Shown here one piece after another: positions 10,601-19,078 of a stretch of DNA of 64,000 bases (positions within the stretch are counted from its first letter, which is position 1; the number at the start of each line of letters is the position of its first letter). A program made the position numbers and the translations under genes. The stretch covers positions 1-64,000 of the forward strand of contig JAATGV010000008.1 of assembly GCA_015654475.1 (NCBI GenBank), given 5' to 3'. The notes beneath the pieces were generated by a model that saw only the letters and a program-made list of their open reading frames with translations, was not told the origin of the DNA and did no database searches. The stretch is from Actinomycetales bacterium (GTDB taxonomy: Bacteria > Actinomycetota > Actinomycetes > Actinomycetales > Microbacteriaceae).

Positions 10601-11055
10601 TTTACTCCCTAGACGACGCACGCCTCACACCGCTGATTGAAACATTCCTGGCGAGCCAGTGGGCGGCCATGCGACCGGTCGACGTAGAGGTGGCGATAAC
10701 CACAACGTTGGGTGGCAGACAGATCCCATGCAAGATCGACGCAGTGTTCGCCCGCCCCGATGGTGGATACGAAATCGTCGATTGGAAGACCGGCGCATTA
10801 CCCCGTGACGAAGAAGAGCGGGCGTCGAAGGCCGTTCAGCTTGCCCTCTACCGCCACGCATACGCCGAGTGGAAAGGCATCGACGCAAACTCGATCAGCG
10901 CCGCGTTCTTCTTCGTCGCACACAACGAAGTGGTGAGACCGGTCAATATGCTCGATTCTCAGCAGCTCGCTGCGCGCATCGCAGCGCTCGACGAAATCGC
11001 TCGTGCCGATGCGCCCTGCAATCCCCTGGCGGTTGAAAGCGAACATGCGGGCTGA
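7669..11055 (+). CDS. adnB: AdnB: main ATP-dependent helicase/nuclease subunit of AdnAB
   Basis: 1128 aa. The GTG at 7669-7671 overlaps the adnA TGA (GTGA), which decides the start over the GTG at 7636. All UvrD/RecB motor motifs are intact: AGAGSGKTATM near residue 44, LTFTRKAT, DEYQDTS, GDPNQSIYGWRGA, TVHAAKGLEFD and YVAVTRPRRRL. The C-terminus has the nuclease motifs FHAWVE, IVDWKTG and LALYRHAY. It partners AdnA to unwind and resect broken DNA. A hydrophilic low-complexity insertion with repeated RDGA/Q-rich elements lies at about residues 505-565, between helicase motifs; it looks like a lineage-specific linker and does not disturb the motifs. Confidence 0.94.
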   Translation: MSTRSSRELAVKLGLPAPTSEQAAIIEFPQDVPALVVAGAGSGKTATMAQRVVWLVANKKARPSQILGLTFTRKATTELSQRINANLAALSDLDRDDVERSVDDTLFESPTISTYNAFANRLFQENALRVGYEPESTLLTEAGAWQIAYDTVTGCTDERIVTLDKGPAAVTGMVLDLAHAISDHLVDIDRLEQFPAEFSALLDLPGKGLRKPVRAAIETVSAIPILLPLVRAFAETKRQRALIEYSDQVPLALAALIKSPSVVSEYRNQYRYVLLDEYQDTSVSQTKLLAHLFHDTPAMAVGDPNQSIYGWRGAASGNLSRFVEDFSSSSRAPKDASLQIPFTLSTSWRNDNRILDVAKAVAKPLNLAAAKRAGSDSMLMELAPRRDAGPGRFEYVEAVTLDDEAEAVAGLIEEEISASATPQEIALLFRTRKHMGVFAESLRKRGIPHEVVGLGGVLESPEVTDLRCALAVIAEATAGNELIRLLTGSRWRLGLRDIAALHQHARALAHRDGAAQDKVQRDGAPEDGFAHSRTTQNGDPLDQETGFPHRDEASAVPPPVSRDDEVTIVDALDHIGTLAADSHQLDSFSESGRVRLRDAAHTFAKLRRASGRPLRDLARLVEYELALDIEVIANPRNQIPRRNLDIFLEKVAEYEATVAGASLSGLVSWLARVAADENIAPEQVQSTPGTVQLLTVHAAKGLEFDVVVLPRFVKDEYPARNKGGYGWLHPGHLPNEFRGDQRDIPQLSWRASTDTADLGKRYDEYIEAEKSHYLAEERRILYVAVTRPRRRLILSAGLIGTNRKNPYERSAYFDGLSDLITEPWEPVSEEMLVAAAQTQTPTSVPWPRDPLGERRFALAAAATLVEEAANDTQSLASAGAFAPDIELLVAEYRAKRDAKPDLAAPDTIAASHLADYLADAEAMMLDALRPIPHKPSTAAALGTAFHAWVETRYSAYGYQDTLDLEPLANDSEQNDNALYSLDDARLTPLIETFLASQWAAMRPVDVEVAITTTLGGRQIPCKIDAVFARPDGGYEIVDWKTGALPRDEEERASKAVQLALYRHAYAEWKGIDANSISAAFFFVAHNEVVRPVNMLDSQQLAARIAALDEIARADAPCNPLAVESEHAG

Positions 11056-11101
11056 GGCCGACTATGCGGATTGTCAGCTGTTTCGGACTACTCGCCCGAG
11101 C

Positions 11102-12319
11102 TCAGCGGGGCTGGTCCGGAGCTGATTCGTCGAACGAGTCGCCCGGTGTGCCCGAATCATCCGGTGTGTCCTCAGACATCGCAACCGTGGCAACGATGTC
11201 GTCGTCATCATCGCGTGGCCCGGTCGGCAGATCGCCGATTGGAACAGTCTCGACGCCATCATCGTCGAAGTCCGTCTCGATCGCAGTGTCGTCAACTGCT
11301 CCGTCGTTGATGTCGGCAACAGGGCCGGTGGAGTCCGAGTTGCTGGAGTCCGAGTCAAAGAGGCTCTGCTCTGTCGGCTCCTCAAAAGTGCGAGGCACCA
11401 GCGGAGCGACGGCCCCGCGTTCGACGTCCGAATCGAGTGCACGCAACATGCGAGCCCCATCATCAACAATGCTGGCGTCGCCAGTGTCAACACCATGCAA
11501 CATCCACCTAGCCAGATCAAGCTCGCGATGCAGAAGTGCGCGCTCACGCACGGTGTCATCAAAGGCACCCTCGCGGGCGGCAAGGTACGCCTCAGTTATT
11601 TCATAGGCGATACCCGGAAGGTCGATGAACCATGCCAAGTCAGCAGCAGGATCGCCGATGTGGAATTTAGACCAGCCGAATACTCCGGTGACCTCGCCGC
11701 CCAGCACGGCAAAAGACGTCTCAGACAGGTCACCATGCACAACCGTTGGGGTGAAATCCCACAAAGAATCACTGCCCAATGCTTCGTCCCACCGAGCAGC
11801 AACCGCTTCTGGCAAGCGGCCCGTAGACCTGGCGCGATCGACGACAACCGCCACCTCGGCGGCTACAGACGCCGCCGAATCCCGGGGCAAACCGAAATCA
11901 TCGATAACGGCGCGCGGAAGATTATGGATCGAGGCGATTGCACTGCCAACCGAGACGCACAAATCTCGGCTGCCCTTCATCTCGCGGTTAGTGAGCGGGC
12001 CACCGGGAACGAACTCGAAGAGCCTGCCTATTGTCGGACCGACAACGGCGTGGCCGACCAGCACAGGAACCTCAAAAGACAGCCGAGAACGTATCCCAGC
12101 GCTCAGAGCCGACAGCGCAGGCAACTCCTCGGTTGCGGCAGTTTCGGAAGATCTCGTGGTGGGAACGCGAAAAATGAGTTCTCGGCCATCTGCGGTCGAA
12201 ACGACAGCCGAATCGAAGTCACCGTCGCCACCCCACGTATGAGTTCGCGCGCCAACAACCATCAAGCCATCGATAGCGTTCGTTGAGAGCGCGGCTAAAG
12301 TGAGTGGAGACCTGCCCAT
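11102..12319 (-). CDS. APH-fold phosphotransferase-like protein, probably a pseudokinase
   Basis: 405 aa. Residues about 50-260 follow the aminoglycoside phosphotransferase/choline kinase fold: a nucleotide-side lobe, then VVHGDLSETS and GVFGWSKFHIGDPAADLAW. In active enzymes the first motif is HGDxxxxN and the second begins with a metal-binding Asp (IDW). Here the Asn is Ser and the second Asp is Gly, so phosphotransfer may be lost although GDPxxDLA is kept. The last ~100 residues are an acidic, Asp/Ser/Thr-rich disordered tail. It is convergent with adnB, 46 bp away, and divergent from nudC. I would not call it a resistance gene. Confidence 0.8.
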   Translation of the reverse strand: MGRSPLTLAALSTNAIDGLMVVGARTHTWGGDGDFDSAVVSTADGRELIFRVPTTRSSETAATEELPALSALSAGIRSRLSFEVPVLVGHAVVGPTIGRLFEFVPGGPLTNREMKGSRDLCVSVGSAIASIHNLPRAVIDDFGLPRDSAASVAAEVAVVVDRARSTGRLPEAVAARWDEALGSDSLWDFTPTVVHGDLSETSFAVLGGEVTGVFGWSKFHIGDPAADLAWFIDLPGIAYEITEAYLAAREGAFDDTVRERALLHRELDLARWMLHGVDTGDASIVDDGARMLRALDSDVERGAVAPLVPRTFEEPTEQSLFDSDSSNSDSTGPVADINDGAVDDTAIETDFDDDGVETVPIGDLPTGPRDDDDDIVATVAMSEDTPDDSGTPGDSFDESAPDQPR

Positions 12320-12413
12320 GAACCCAGGCTAGGCGAACACCAGAACGATTGCTCCCTGCGCCACGCACACATGACCAGGTTGACCGAGTCTCAAATACCC
12401 CAGGAGAAGCACA

Positions 12414-13427
12414 GTGAAGTCGTTGACGATCGCCCCACCGCTTGCTCGCGCAGGAATAGATCGCGACGCTGAGGCGCGTGAAGACCCGGAGCTATTCGAC
12501 CGTATCCTTGCTGAACCGGGCACTCGGATACTCGCACTCAACGACGGCAAAGTGCCAATTTCCGATGGTCGCATCGTCTTGTGCGCGCCGGATGTTGCGG
12601 CAAGCGCGCTCGTGCGAGTGTACTTGGGCAGAAGTATCGGTTCCGATTCGCGCGAACCGGAAGGCACCGCGATAATCCTGCACATCGTGGACGACGGCGC
12701 GCGCGCCGAACTTGACGCGAGACTGGGGCCGGGCATCGAATGGGCAGAATTACGCGACGTGGGGGGAGACCTGAGTGCAAGGGATGCGGGCATGCTCGTC
12801 GAAGCGCTTGCCGTGGCCCGGTGGCACACCAACTACGCCTACTGCCCGAGGTGCGGGCTTCCCAACATCGTCCGCAAGGGCGGCTGGGTACGCCAGTGTC
12901 CTAACGACGGTTTCGAAGTGTATCCACGTATCGACCCAGCAGTGATCGTTGCGATTCGCGACACAAATGACCGTCTGCTTCTTGGCGGAGGGCGCGGGAA
13001 CTGGTATTCGGTCCTCGCCGGGTTCGTCGAGGCAGGTGAACCGGTCGAGGCCGCAGTACTGCGTGAAGTGCACGAGGAATCGGGCCTGACTGTCTCTATC
13101 GACGGCTATCTTGGGTCGCAGTCATGGCCATACCCGCTCAGCCTGATGCTGGCATTCAGTGCCGTGGTCACTGACGCCGACCCCGATGCGGCGCTCACAC
13201 CGGACGGTCAGGAGATCACCCACCTCGAGTGGTTCAGCCGAGAGGAACTGGTTCGGCGGCGTCACGACCTTCGATTGCCAGGAACCTCCTCCATCGCGCG
13301 GGCCATGATCGAGGCGTGGCTTGGCGCTCCCCTCGATACCGCCGGCAACTCCGTCGCGGCACATACCGAACTCGCGGAACCGACGCCTGCCCCGAACACG
13401 TTTCTTGCCGGGACGGACATTCCGTGA
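12414..13427 (+). CDS. nudC: NAD+ diphosphatase / NAD-capped RNA hydrolase NudC
   Basis: 337 aa from a GTG at 12414 with AGGAG seven bases upstream. The zinc ribbon CPRCG...QCPNDG has three Cys, with Asp at the fourth position. The Nudix box GFVEAGEPVEAAVLREVHEESGL-type sequence matches Gx5Ex7REUxEExGU, and SQSWPYPLS just after it is the NudC signature that discriminates NAD hydrolases from other Nudix enzymes. It splits NAD(H) to NMN(H) and AMP and can remove NAD caps from RNA. The stop overlaps the uvrD2 start (GTGA), so nudC and uvrD2 are translationally coupled, as is their order in mycobacteria. Confidence 0.94.
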   Translation: MKSLTIAPPLARAGIDRDAEAREDPELFDRILAEPGTRILALNDGKVPISDGRIVLCAPDVAASALVRVYLGRSIGSDSREPEGTAIILHIVDDGARAELDARLGPGIEWAELRDVGGDLSARDAGMLVEALAVARWHTNYAYCPRCGLPNIVRKGGWVRQCPNDGFEVYPRIDPAVIVAIRDTNDRLLLGGGRGNWYSVLAGFVEAGEPVEAAVLREVHEESGLTVSIDGYLGSQSWPYPLSLMLAFSAVVTDADPDAALTPDGQEITHLEWFSREELVRRRHDLRLPGTSSIARAMIEAWLGAPLDTAGNSVAAHTELAEPTPAPNTFLAGTDIP

Positions 13428-15130
13428 CCGCGAGAACCGATCTTAACCACGACGGCGGACTCGAACGCCTCCTCGCGCCCCTAAACCCCGAGCAGCGCGA
13501 GGTGGCGACCACCCTGCTCGGCCCCGTCCGCGTGCTTGCGGGTGCTGGCACGGGAAAAACCACCGCAATCACCCATCGAATCGCTTATGGAATCGAATCG
13601 GGGGTTTATGATCCCAAATCCGTCATGGCGCTGACATTTACTCAAAGAGCGGCGGCCGAGTTGCGTGCACGGCTGCGTGCCCTCGGGGCGCCTTCTGTTT
13701 CTGCCCGAACGTTCCACTCGGTTGCGCTTGCCCAACTACGGTATTTCTGGCCCCAGGTTTTCGGGGGACGGATGCCGAGCCTGATCGAGTCGAAAATGTC
13801 GCCGCTTCGGGAGGCCGCCGTTGCGGAGGGTCTAAACCTGGACCCCGCCTCGGCACGTGACCTTGCTTCGGCGATCGAATGGCGCAAAGTGCGCAACCTG
13901 AGTATCGACGACTACGCGCTCGTCGAAAGGCCGACACCCGGAAGCTTGAGCCTCGACCAGGTTCTGGCCCTCATGCGCCGCTATGAGAACATCAAGCTCG
14001 AGCGACGAGTCATGGACTTCGATGATGTTCTGCTCGCCACATTGGGAATCATGGTGAACGAGCCGACGATCGCGTCGCAGGTGCATGCGATTTACCGCGT
14101 ATTCGTCGTCGACGAGTTCCAGGATGTCTCGCCCGTGCAGAAACAGTTGCTCGATGCGTGGCTTGGCAAGAGGCGCGACGTGTGCGTGGTCGGGGACGCT
14201 GCGCAGACGATTTACAGCTTTGCTGGGGCGAGTGCGCGCTACCTTATCGATTTCGACCAAGAGTTCCCCGGCGCGGCTCATGTCGAGATGGTACGCAACT
14301 ATCGGTCGACGCAACCCATCGTTCAGGCAGCGAATGCCATCATGCGCGGAAGGGAGGGCGCCGTTACACTGACCAGCGACGTAGCCGGCCCTAACCCGAC
14401 CGTGAACGAGTTCGAAAGTGACGATGATGAGGCTGGATGGATCGCCGCCACAATCGCTCAAGAACTGGCACGAGGTTCCGCCGCGGACACGATAGCCGTC
14501 TTGACTCGCCTCACATCACAGCTCGCTCCCATTGAGGCCGCGCTTGGCGCAGCGGGCGTGCCATACCACCTTCGCAAGGCACCTCCTTATTTCGCACGAC
14601 CCGAGGTCGCCAAGGCCATGCTGTTGCTCAACGCCCAAGCAGCCCGACCGGGCGCAGGGCCGGCCAAACCCTTCCTGCACGAAGTAGTCGACGTGCTACA
14701 CGAACTGGGGTACACCCCACGACCGCCGGAGCAGCCTGGTGCCAAGCGGGAGGAATGGGAGGCCCTCGCCGCCATTCTGCGTATGGCAGAGGAGATGCCG
14801 CCGGAGACCACTCTGACCGATTTCGTCCTCGAATTGTCGGCGCGACGAACCGACCAGGCTGCCCCAACGCTTCGAGCGGTCACGGTGAGTACCATTCATA
14901 CCGCCAAGGGGCTGGAATGGGACAGCGTGTATCTGCCTGGAGTTGCGGACGGGCTGTTGCCGATCAGCTATGCAAAAGATGCCGATTCGATCATGGAGGA
15001 GCGCCGGCTGTTCTATGTCGCGGTGACTCGGGCGCGCAAAAACTTGACGATGACGTGGTCCAGTTCAGGCGGAGGTGCGCGGAAACGCTCACGATCCCCG
15101 TTCCTCGCAGACCTCTCAAACGTTCGCTGA
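13424..15130 (+). CDS. uvrD2: UvrD2-type superfamily 1 DNA helicase, short form
   Basis: 568 aa from the GTG that overlaps the nudC stop; the longer open frame from 13229 is only a shadow within nudC. Motifs: GAGTGKTTAITHRI, LTFTQRAAAELRAR, VVDEFQDVSPVQ, GDAAQTIYSFAGA, NYRSTQPI, TIHTAKGLEWD and FYVAVTRARKNL. It is an ATP-dependent 3'-5' DNA helicase. Mycobacterial UvrD2 is about 700 aa and ends with HRDC and tetracysteine domains; here the protein ends shortly after motif VI and lacks both. The 3' end overlaps the convergent ThiF-like gene by 15 bp. Confidence 0.93.
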   Translation: MTARTDLNHDGGLERLLAPLNPEQREVATTLLGPVRVLAGAGTGKTTAITHRIAYGIESGVYDPKSVMALTFTQRAAAELRARLRALGAPSVSARTFHSVALAQLRYFWPQVFGGRMPSLIESKMSPLREAAVAEGLNLDPASARDLASAIEWRKVRNLSIDDYALVERPTPGSLSLDQVLALMRRYENIKLERRVMDFDDVLLATLGIMVNEPTIASQVHAIYRVFVVDEFQDVSPVQKQLLDAWLGKRRDVCVVGDAAQTIYSFAGASARYLIDFDQEFPGAAHVEMVRNYRSTQPIVQAANAIMRGREGAVTLTSDVAGPNPTVNEFESDDDEAGWIAATIAQELARGSAADTIAVLTRLTSQLAPIEAALGAAGVPYHLRKAPPYFARPEVAKAMLLLNAQAARPGAGPAKPFLHEVVDVLHELGYTPRPPEQPGAKREEWEALAAILRMAEEMPPETTLTDFVLELSARRTDQAAPTLRAVTVSTIHTAKGLEWDSVYLPGVADGLLPISYAKDADSIMEERRLFYVAVTRARKNLTMTWSSSGGGARKRSRSPFLADLSNVR

Positions 15131-16123
15131 CCACCACCCGGCGAATTCCCTGCACCCGCAAGCGGGGTGAAATCGGGGCGTCTCTGCTCGGGTGGTGCCG
15201 TACGGGTGAATGCGGTAGCCGGTAGGTGGCGTCGGCTCCCCATCCGCCAGCGCAAGCACCTGCATGAGCGCCAGGCTCATTGCGCTCGCGGCGACAGTGC
15301 GTTCGATAGCCGGAACAGGATGAACACTGAGCTGTGCGGCAGTGAGCATCCAGGTGGCGTCGTTCTCTGCCCGCCAGAGTTCGCGGCAATTAAGACATGG
15401 GGTGACGCCTGAGAGGACCGCGGGGGAGACTTCGACGCCATGTGCGTGAACCGAGACCGCAATGTGCGGTGTTGCATTGCGCATCCAGTTGCGTGTGGAA
15501 GTTGGGTGGGGAGAGGGCGTGCCGACGAACAGTCCAATTGGTTTTCGGTGCGTGCAATCGCGGGTGCATACGTGTTCGTGCTCGTTGTGCAGGCTGGCTG
15601 GCGGGTCTTGTGCGGCTGGGCTGGGGTCGAATTCGGGTGCAGCATCCGACGCGGGCTGTTCATGCACCGGTCTGCGAGCTGACGTCGAGCTTGCGATAGG
15701 CATGAGTTCTATCTCGAGTCCTGTGTTCTCGAGCATCCAGTCGCAGAGGTGAAGGTAGCGCGTGTCGCCGATCAGCTGAACCACGTGCGACTCGCGCCGC
15801 TGTCTGAGTGCACGAGCGCGAGGCGCCGTCGTGGCGTCGCTGAGCTCCCCAGATTCGGCACCGCTACCACGCGGCAAAAGGGTGCTGTCGAGCAGACTCG
15901 GCCGCACGAACGCCAGAAGCCTGCGCAAACGCCGCTGCGATATGGCAGAGTCTTGCGCAATCAGTGTGAGGGCAGCCAGTTCGGTTCCAGCACGCGCCGC
16001 GTCGACAATTGCGGCTTCGGCGTCGGTGACAACACATGTCGCCGAATAGGGTTCGTCGCCACAGCGAAGTCGCGTGCCAGTGGTCCACAGGACAGGCACT
16101 CGAGGATTAGCTTGGAGATACAT
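15116..16123 (-). CDS. ThiF/cyclodehydratase-like protein without a recognisable nucleotide-binding loop
   Basis: 335 aa from the ATG at 16123; the frame is open to 16225, but the extra N-terminus looks non-conserved. The C-terminal half, with SPAVLSGVTPCLNCRELW, an IERTVAASAMSLALMQVLAL helix and a final HPACGC, is typical of the C-terminal part of ThiF-family and TOMM leader-binding proteins. A second Cys cluster lies at CTRDCTH. I do not see the GxGxxG ATP loop of E1 enzymes, so adenylation is doubtful. In actinobacteria this gene sits beside uvrD2 without a peptide precursor nearby, so a RiPP role is not supported. Function unknown. Confidence 0.72.
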   Translation of the reverse strand: MYLQANPRVPVLWTTGTRLRCGDEPYSATCVVTDAEAAIVDAARAGTELAALTLIAQDSAISQRRLRRLLAFVRPSLLDSTLLPRGSGAESGELSDATTAPRARALRQRRESHVVQLIGDTRYLHLCDWMLENTGLEIELMPIASSTSARRPVHEQPASDAAPEFDPSPAAQDPPASLHNEHEHVCTRDCTHRKPIGLFVGTPSPHPTSTRNWMRNATPHIAVSVHAHGVEVSPAVLSGVTPCLNCRELWRAENDATWMLTAAQLSVHPVPAIERTVAASAMSLALMQVLALADGEPTPPTGYRIHPYGTTRAETPRFHPACGCREFAGWWSANV

Positions 16124-16285
16124 CCAGCCATTGTGCCGTCCCGGAAGAAGGCATCCAGGGTTATCCACAGCAGGGAGGCCACGGAGGCGGTCACAGGATG
16201 TTGTGGATATGTTCGGATAGAACACGAGCGGGCGTCGGCCTCCGTAGGCCGCTCGAAACGTGTGACCCGCTCGGGCAAACCGGTA

Positions 16286-17635
16286 CTAGACCGTAGGTTC
16301 TTCTCCCGAAGATTCGGGCGCATCACCGGAGCCGTCGAACCCGCCAGAAAGCAGGCGCTCCAGGTCACGATCGATCTCATCGGGGCCTGCGGGGTTCGTA
16401 AGTCTTGAGATCAGGCCGTCAGGGGAATCGATGTCCTCCGCAGTCGGCAGCACATCCGGATGCTGCCAGAGTGCGTCCCGCGCCGCAGCACCAAGGCTTT
16501 CGGTCACGCTACGCCACATCGCGGCGGCCTCACGCAGCCGTCTTGGTCGCAACTCAAGCCCGATCAAAGCGCCGAAGGCTTGTTCCGCTGGGCCACCAGA
16601 GGCACGCCTGCGGTTCATGGTCTCGCGGAGCGCCGCTGATTTCGGCAGCCGGGTCGTCGCATCGGTGGTAACGACGTCCACCCATCCCTCGATCAAAGCA
16701 AAAAGAGTCTCGATGCGCTCAAGCGCTGCCTGCTGCGCGTCGGTTCGCGGCGAGAGCAGTTCACCGCTGTTGATTGCGGATCGAAGCGCCGTCGTGTCAC
16801 TCAGATCAACTGATTGGATGGTGTCTTGCATGCGTTCCATGTCAATGCCGAGTTCTCCCGCATATTCACGGATCGCCGTGACGAGGTGCAGGCTCAACCA
16901 GCGAGCGTTGCGGAACAGTCCGGTGTGAGCGAGTTCGCGCGTCGCCAGGTAAATGTTGACCTGGTCGATGGGGATGTCGAGATCACGGGCGAATTCGACG
17001 ATGTTCTGCGGCACAAGGGCAGCCCGCACATCCCCAAAAAGCGGAACGCCGATCTCTGTGCCCGATACCACCTCTTCGGAAAGCTGGCCGACCACTTGGC
17101 CGAGCTGCATCGAAAAGAGCGTCTTTCCCAGGCTTCGCAGCATGCCCGATGCTCCTGCGACCATGCCACTCATTTCTTCAGGAGCTTGCTTGGCAAGCGC
17201 CTCGACAAGGGTGTCGCCGATTGAATCGGAGATAGGATCCGAGATCTCGCGCCACGCGTCGAGGGACCCGTTGACCCATTCGACGCGGTTCATCACGCGT
17301 CCAGTCTCGGTCGGCTCAGCCAACGACGTCTGCTCAGCGATCCACAAGCCCGCGATCTGGAAGGCCTCGGCTGCAGCCTTGCGCTCGTCTTCTGTGATTG
17401 GAATCTGGTGACCGGCCGCGACGGCGACTGCCCGCTGCGTGGCGTTCTCGGACGTATCGTGTGGGGAGGACGTCATAGCGGCCTGCAACTGGCTTATCAT
17501 CTGGGAAATGAGGGCAGGATCTTGCGGCAGCCCGGCCGCGCCAGCGAGTTCGGAGAAGTCGAAGGACCCGCTACCTTCCAGGAATTCTTTGAACATGCGA
17601 AGGAATTCTTCGTTGTTCTCATTCTCCTCAGCCAT
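16286..17635 (-). CDS. Zincin_2/DUF2342 putative zinc-dependent hydrolase (Rv3195-like)
   Basis: 449 aa from the ATG at 17635, preceded by GGTGAGGAG; the 26 extra residues of the longer frame are rejected. The N-terminus is acidic and Asn-rich. The core has FSMQLGQVVGQLSEEV, FGDVRAALVP, then NIYLATRELAHTGLF, the family's metalloprotease-like site in which the first His of HExxH is replaced by Arg. The family is annotated as zinc-dependent metalloprotease or coenzyme F420 biosynthesis-associated protein, without firm biochemistry. It lies divergently to the PDZ/S16 protease, the same pairing as in mycobacteria. Confidence 0.85.
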   Translation of the reverse strand: MAEENENNEEFLRMFKEFLEGSGSFDFSELAGAAGLPQDPALISQMISQLQAAMTSSPHDTSENATQRAVAVAAGHQIPITEDERKAAAEAFQIAGLWIAEQTSLAEPTETGRVMNRVEWVNGSLDAWREISDPISDSIGDTLVEALAKQAPEEMSGMVAGASGMLRSLGKTLFSMQLGQVVGQLSEEVVSGTEIGVPLFGDVRAALVPQNIVEFARDLDIPIDQVNIYLATRELAHTGLFRNARWLSLHLVTAIREYAGELGIDMERMQDTIQSVDLSDTTALRSAINSGELLSPRTDAQQAALERIETLFALIEGWVDVVTTDATTRLPKSAALRETMNRRRASGGPAEQAFGALIGLELRPRRLREAAAMWRSVTESLGAAARDALWQHPDVLPTAEDIDSPDGLISRLTNPAGPDEIDRDLERLLSGGFDGSGDAPESSGEEPTV

Positions 17636-17853
17636 AGTGCTCCTCACCTCAGCCTCACGACACTTGCACATGCAGTGTTTTGTGTGCCTTAACGCTACGG
17701 GATCGCACTGCAATTTCGCTGTGGTTCGCTCTAGGCGTGATGACCATTTACGCCAGCACCTACGGGTGGGCCGAGCCGCCGGTCCACCCTGAGCCGGTTA
17801 GGCCAGACGTTGCGGGGTTCGCGGTTCCCAGCCCGGCACGGCAGAATGGGCGA

Positions 17854-18978
17854 GTGACTCTTTTGACAAGGTGGACGGGCGACGCGCGTTACCGCATCCG
17901 CCCGCGCCGTAGGCGCGCGTCAGTCGCAATAGTTTCCGCCACCGCGGCGCTCGCCTTTATCGGGGTGATGACCTTGCCGAGTCCCTACGTCATCGACGTG
18001 CCTGGCCCAGTGTTCAACACGCTCGGTGAGACGACGGTGACCGACTCGTCGGGCGACCAGTCGACCGTGCCTGTGATCAAAGTGGACGGCGCGACGACAT
18101 ATCCCACCTCGGGGGACCTCAACATGTTGACGGTCTCGCAATGGGGATCGCCGTCGGCGTTGCCGTCTGCATTTGAGGTATTACAGGGCTGGATCTCGGG
18201 CACATCGAGAGTGATCCCCATTGATCAGGCCTATCCACCTGGCACAACCACCGAGTCCGAGGCCACTGCCAACGCCGAGTCGATGGCCAGTTCACAGCAG
18301 ACGGCGGTCGCCGCGGCCCTGACCCATCTTGGCTACAAGGGCAGCCCTGAGCTTGTCGTCGAATCCATCTCCGAAGGCTCGCATGCCCAAGGGGTGCTGG
18401 TCGCGGGGGACGTGGTGACTGAAGTCAATGGCACGGCGGTGTCGACCGTCGACCAGATTCTTGCGCTTGCGGCAAAGGCATCAGACGCCGATCCGCTCAA
18501 GGTCACCTTCACTCGCGATGGCACGAAACACACCGAGTCGATCGCACCCATGACGGGGGAGGACGGCGTAAAGCGGTTAGGCGTTGCGGTGACGATCTCG
18601 TACTCTTTTCCTGTCTCTGTAACAGTCAATCTGGAGAATGTTGGTGGGCCGAGCGCAGGGATGATGTTCGCCCTCGGAATTATCGACACATTGACCCCCG
18701 GTGAGTTGACTGGCGGCCGGTCGATCGCGGGAACCGGGACGATCGACGCAGAAGGGAAAGTCGGGGCGATCGGCGGCATCCAACAGAAAATGGTGTCGGC
18801 GGTTCGCGCCGGGTCGACCCTTTTCCTCGCGCCGTCGGATAACTGCGATGCGGTGGTCGGCCATATTCCCGCGGGTCTGTCTGTTGTCAAGGTCTCAACT
18901 CTTGACGAGGCTTTGACCGCCGTCACGCAGTACGCATCGACTGGTTCGGCGAACGGACTTCCAGTCTGCGGTTCGTGA
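17854..18978 (+). CDS. Membrane-anchored PDZ / Lon-type (S16) serine protease, YlbL family
   Basis: 374 aa from the GTG at 17854; longer starts at 17680 and 17740 add non-conserved sequence. A basic stretch (RPRRRRA) precedes one membrane segment at about 25-45, so the rest faces outside. A PDZ domain covers about 165-235 (SEGSHAQGVLVAGDVV). The S16 domain has the Ser nucleophile in ENVGGPSAGMMFALG and the Lys partner in GGIQQKMVSA, giving the Lon Ser-Lys dyad without an ATPase. CAGAAT six bases before the GTG resembles a -10 box, so the mRNA may be leaderless. Substrates are unknown. Confidence 0.9.
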   Translation: MTLLTRWTGDARYRIRPRRRRASVAIVSATAALAFIGVMTLPSPYVIDVPGPVFNTLGETTVTDSSGDQSTVPVIKVDGATTYPTSGDLNMLTVSQWGSPSALPSAFEVLQGWISGTSRVIPIDQAYPPGTTTESEATANAESMASSQQTAVAAALTHLGYKGSPELVVESISEGSHAQGVLVAGDVVTEVNGTAVSTVDQILALAAKASDADPLKVTFTRDGTKHTESIAPMTGEDGVKRLGVAVTISYSFPVSVTVNLENVGGPSAGMMFALGIIDTLTPGELTGGRSIAGTGTIDAEGKVGAIGGIQQKMVSAVRAGSTLFLAPSDNCDAVVGHIPAGLSVVKVSTLDEALTAVTQYASTGSANGLPVCGS

Positions 18979-19078
18979 TCGACGATGCGTACGGGCTCCT
19001 TTCAGGCCTCTTCGATAGAATGTCCGCCTGGCGGCGATACACGCTGCTGTGTGACGCCTTGACGAAGAGGATTCTTTG

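Noticed and set aside
11102-12319. Aminoglycoside resistance gene
   Set aside because: Only the fold matches; catalytic positions are changed and the gene sits in a conserved core position.
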